6,181 nucleotides of DNA, taken from positions 1-6,181 of the forward strand of contig JASBVX010000089.1 in the NCBI GenBank assembly GCA_029960865.1. Direction: 5' to 3'. The DNA is from Bacillota bacterium. Lineage in GTDB: Bacteria; Bacillota; Sulfobacillia; RBS10-35. Under the pieces are notes generated by a model, which was not told where the DNA came from, searched no databases, and was given only the letters and a program-made list of their open reading frames with translations. The position numbers and the translations under genes were made by a program. The number at the start of each line of letters is the position of its first letter. The first letter of the stretch is position 1. Positions 5,539 to 6,181 of this stretch are shown piece after piece.

Positions 5539-5582
5539 CCCTCGCCTCTCCGGGCATACTAGCCCCGGGAGGCGAGGGTTTT
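5539..5582 (+). terminator. Intrinsic terminator of the tig-clpP-clpX operon, overlapping the lonB start
   Basis: CCCTCGCCTC (5539-5548) pairs perfectly with GAGGCGAGGG (5569-5578). With T5549 bulged, CCGGG (5550-5554) pairs with CCCGG (5564-5568). This gives about 15 base pairs around a 9-nt loop, followed by TTTT (5579-5582). It starts 18 bp after the clpX stop codon. The 3' arm contains the lonB ribosome-binding site and the T-run contains the first bases of its start codon. Confidence 0.88.
5567..5572 (+). promoter_or_regulatory. Ribosome-binding site of lonB, buried in the terminator stem
   Basis: GGGAGG is 8 nt before TTG 5581. All six bases are paired in the terminator hairpin (with 5551, 5550 and 5548-5545), so the site should be masked on any transcript carrying the whole hairpin. 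Confidence 0.6.
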
Positions 5583-6181
5583 GTCGTGGCCTTGGCTTTT
5601 GACCATCCTGCAGGTAGGTCTGGTGGTCCTTCTCTTGTACTACCTCATCAGGGCGATGCCGCGGGCCACCGGATACACCTGGCGCGCCCCTTCTGAGACT
5701 CAACAAAAAGAGATGGAGCGTCTCCAGGAACTGCGACGCATCCAGCTCAGCGAACCTCTAGCGGAAAGGGTCCGTCCCACGGCCCTGGATGAGCTGGTGG
5801 GGCAGGAAGGGGGGCTGGAGGCCCTGCGGGCGGCCCTCTGCGGCCCTAACCCCCAGCATGTCCTCCTCTACGGACCGCCAGGCGTCGGGAAGACGGCGGC
5901 CGCCCGCCTCATCCTGGAAGAGGCCCGCAAGGACCCTCAATCGCCCTTTGGCCCCCATTCCCGCCTGGTGGAGTTCGACGCCACCATCGCCCGCTGGGAT
6001 GAGCGGGGGATCGCCGACCCTTTGCTGGGGAGCGTCCATGATCCCATCTACCAGGGAGCCGGCCCCATGGGGGTGGCGGGGGTGCCCCAGCCCAAACCGG
6101 GAGCGGTCACCAAGGCCCATGGCGGCATCCTCTTCCTGGATGAGATCGGGGAGCTCCACCCGGTGCAGCTCAATAAGCTCT
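5581..6181 (+). CDS. lonB: LonB, membrane-anchored Lon-like ATP-dependent protease (N-terminal part)
   Basis: The first 200 codons of a protein of about 550 residues, cut by the window end. One hydrophobic segment (about 5-23, WLLTILQVGLVVLLLYYLI) anchors it in the membrane. A charged helical linker (39-60, KEMERLQELRRIQLSEPL) follows, then an AAA+ domain with CGPNPQHVLLYGPPGVGKT (87-105, Walker A 98-105) and Walker B ILFLDE (183-188). ERGIADPLLGSVHDPIYQGAG closely matches B. subtilis LonB. The Ser-Lys protease domain lies beyond the window. The TTG at 5581 is preferred: TAG at 5560-5562 closes the frame upstream, GGGAGG is well placed, and MSW equals the B. subtilis N-terminus. In B. subtilis lonB is transcribed in the forespore under sigma-F, and lonA follows it; neither point can be tested here. 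The ATG at 5713 (codon 45) would lose the membrane segment. Confidence 0.93.
   Translation, partial: MSWPWLLTILQVGLVVLLLYYLIRAMPRATGYTWRAPSETQQKEMERLQELRRIQLSEPLAERVRPTALDELVGQEGGLEALRAALCGPNPQHVLLYGPPGVGKTAAARLILEEARKDPQSPFGPHSRLVEFDATIARWDERGIADPLLGSVHDPIYQGAGPMGVAGVPQPKPGAVTKAHGGILFLDEIGELHPVQLNKL

Noticed and set aside
5554..5582. Sigma-F promoter for lonB with GCATA as -35
   Set aside because: Sequence 14-16 bp downstream (GAGGGTTTT region) does not match a sigma-F -10, and the start would fall inside the lonB coding region.
3547..5706. A 719-codon open frame on the minus strand opposite clpP, clpX and the lonB start
   Set aside because: It is a by-product of GC-rich codon use on the coding strand. 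Its translation is a low-complexity mix of Asp, Leu, Gly, His and Gln with no recognisable domain, and it lies opposite three strongly conserved genes.
5758..6159. A 133-codon minus-strand frame opposite lonB
   Set aside because: It lies opposite the conserved LonB AAA+ domain, and its sequence is only the complement of those codons.
1..6181. CRISPR arrays, phage genes, toxin-antitoxin pairs or riboswitches
   Set aside because: I looked for regularly spaced repeats, small paired genes and long structured leaders and found none. The space is filled by conserved genes with short gaps.

Overview
The window is a compact, GC-rich, housekeeping stretch from a bacterium that I place in the Bacillota (Firmicutes). 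All genes lie on the + strand. ClpP, ClpX and Rho read like close relatives of the Bacillus subtilis proteins. The last gene is LonB, a membrane-anchored Lon-like protease best known from endospore formers. B. subtilis keeps clpP away from tig-clpX-lonB, so the tig-clpP-clpX-lonB order seen here is closer to the clostridial type of arrangement. A GC-rich, possibly thermophilic spore-former fits, but the genus cannot be read from this sequence.

Layout: 1-85 holds two hairpins, the second a good intrinsic terminator for something upstream. A TATAAT element at 110-115 precedes tal (133-777, small transaldolase). It is followed 24 bp later by rho (802-2079, transcription termination factor). In the next gap an extended -10 promoter (2091-2099) precedes tRNA-Leu with anticodon TAG (2120-2203, CCA encoded). 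Only 39 bp after the tRNA comes tig (2243-3562, trigger factor), then clpP (3592-4191) and clpX (4264-5520). A strong terminator (5539-5582) closes clpX. Its 3' arm and T-run also hold the ribosome-binding site and TTG start of lonB (5581 to the window end, truncated on the right).

The genes divide into two jobs. Tal serves the non-oxidative pentose phosphate pathway and Rho ends transcripts; the two are near-neighbours in B. subtilis as well. Trigger factor folds nascent chains at the ribosome exit, ClpX unfolds tagged or damaged proteins and feeds them to ClpP, and LonB is an additional ATP-dependent protease. The tRNA, tig, clpP and clpX are probably co-transcribed, since no separate tig promoter is visible and only a weak hairpin lies between the tRNA and tig.

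I found no previously undescribed system. Every coding region belongs to a well-known family. The points worth a second look are regulatory: the lonB start buried in the clpX terminator, the overlapping promoter and start signals at tal, the tRNA serving as the leader of the proteostasis operon, and non-ATG starts in five of six genes.
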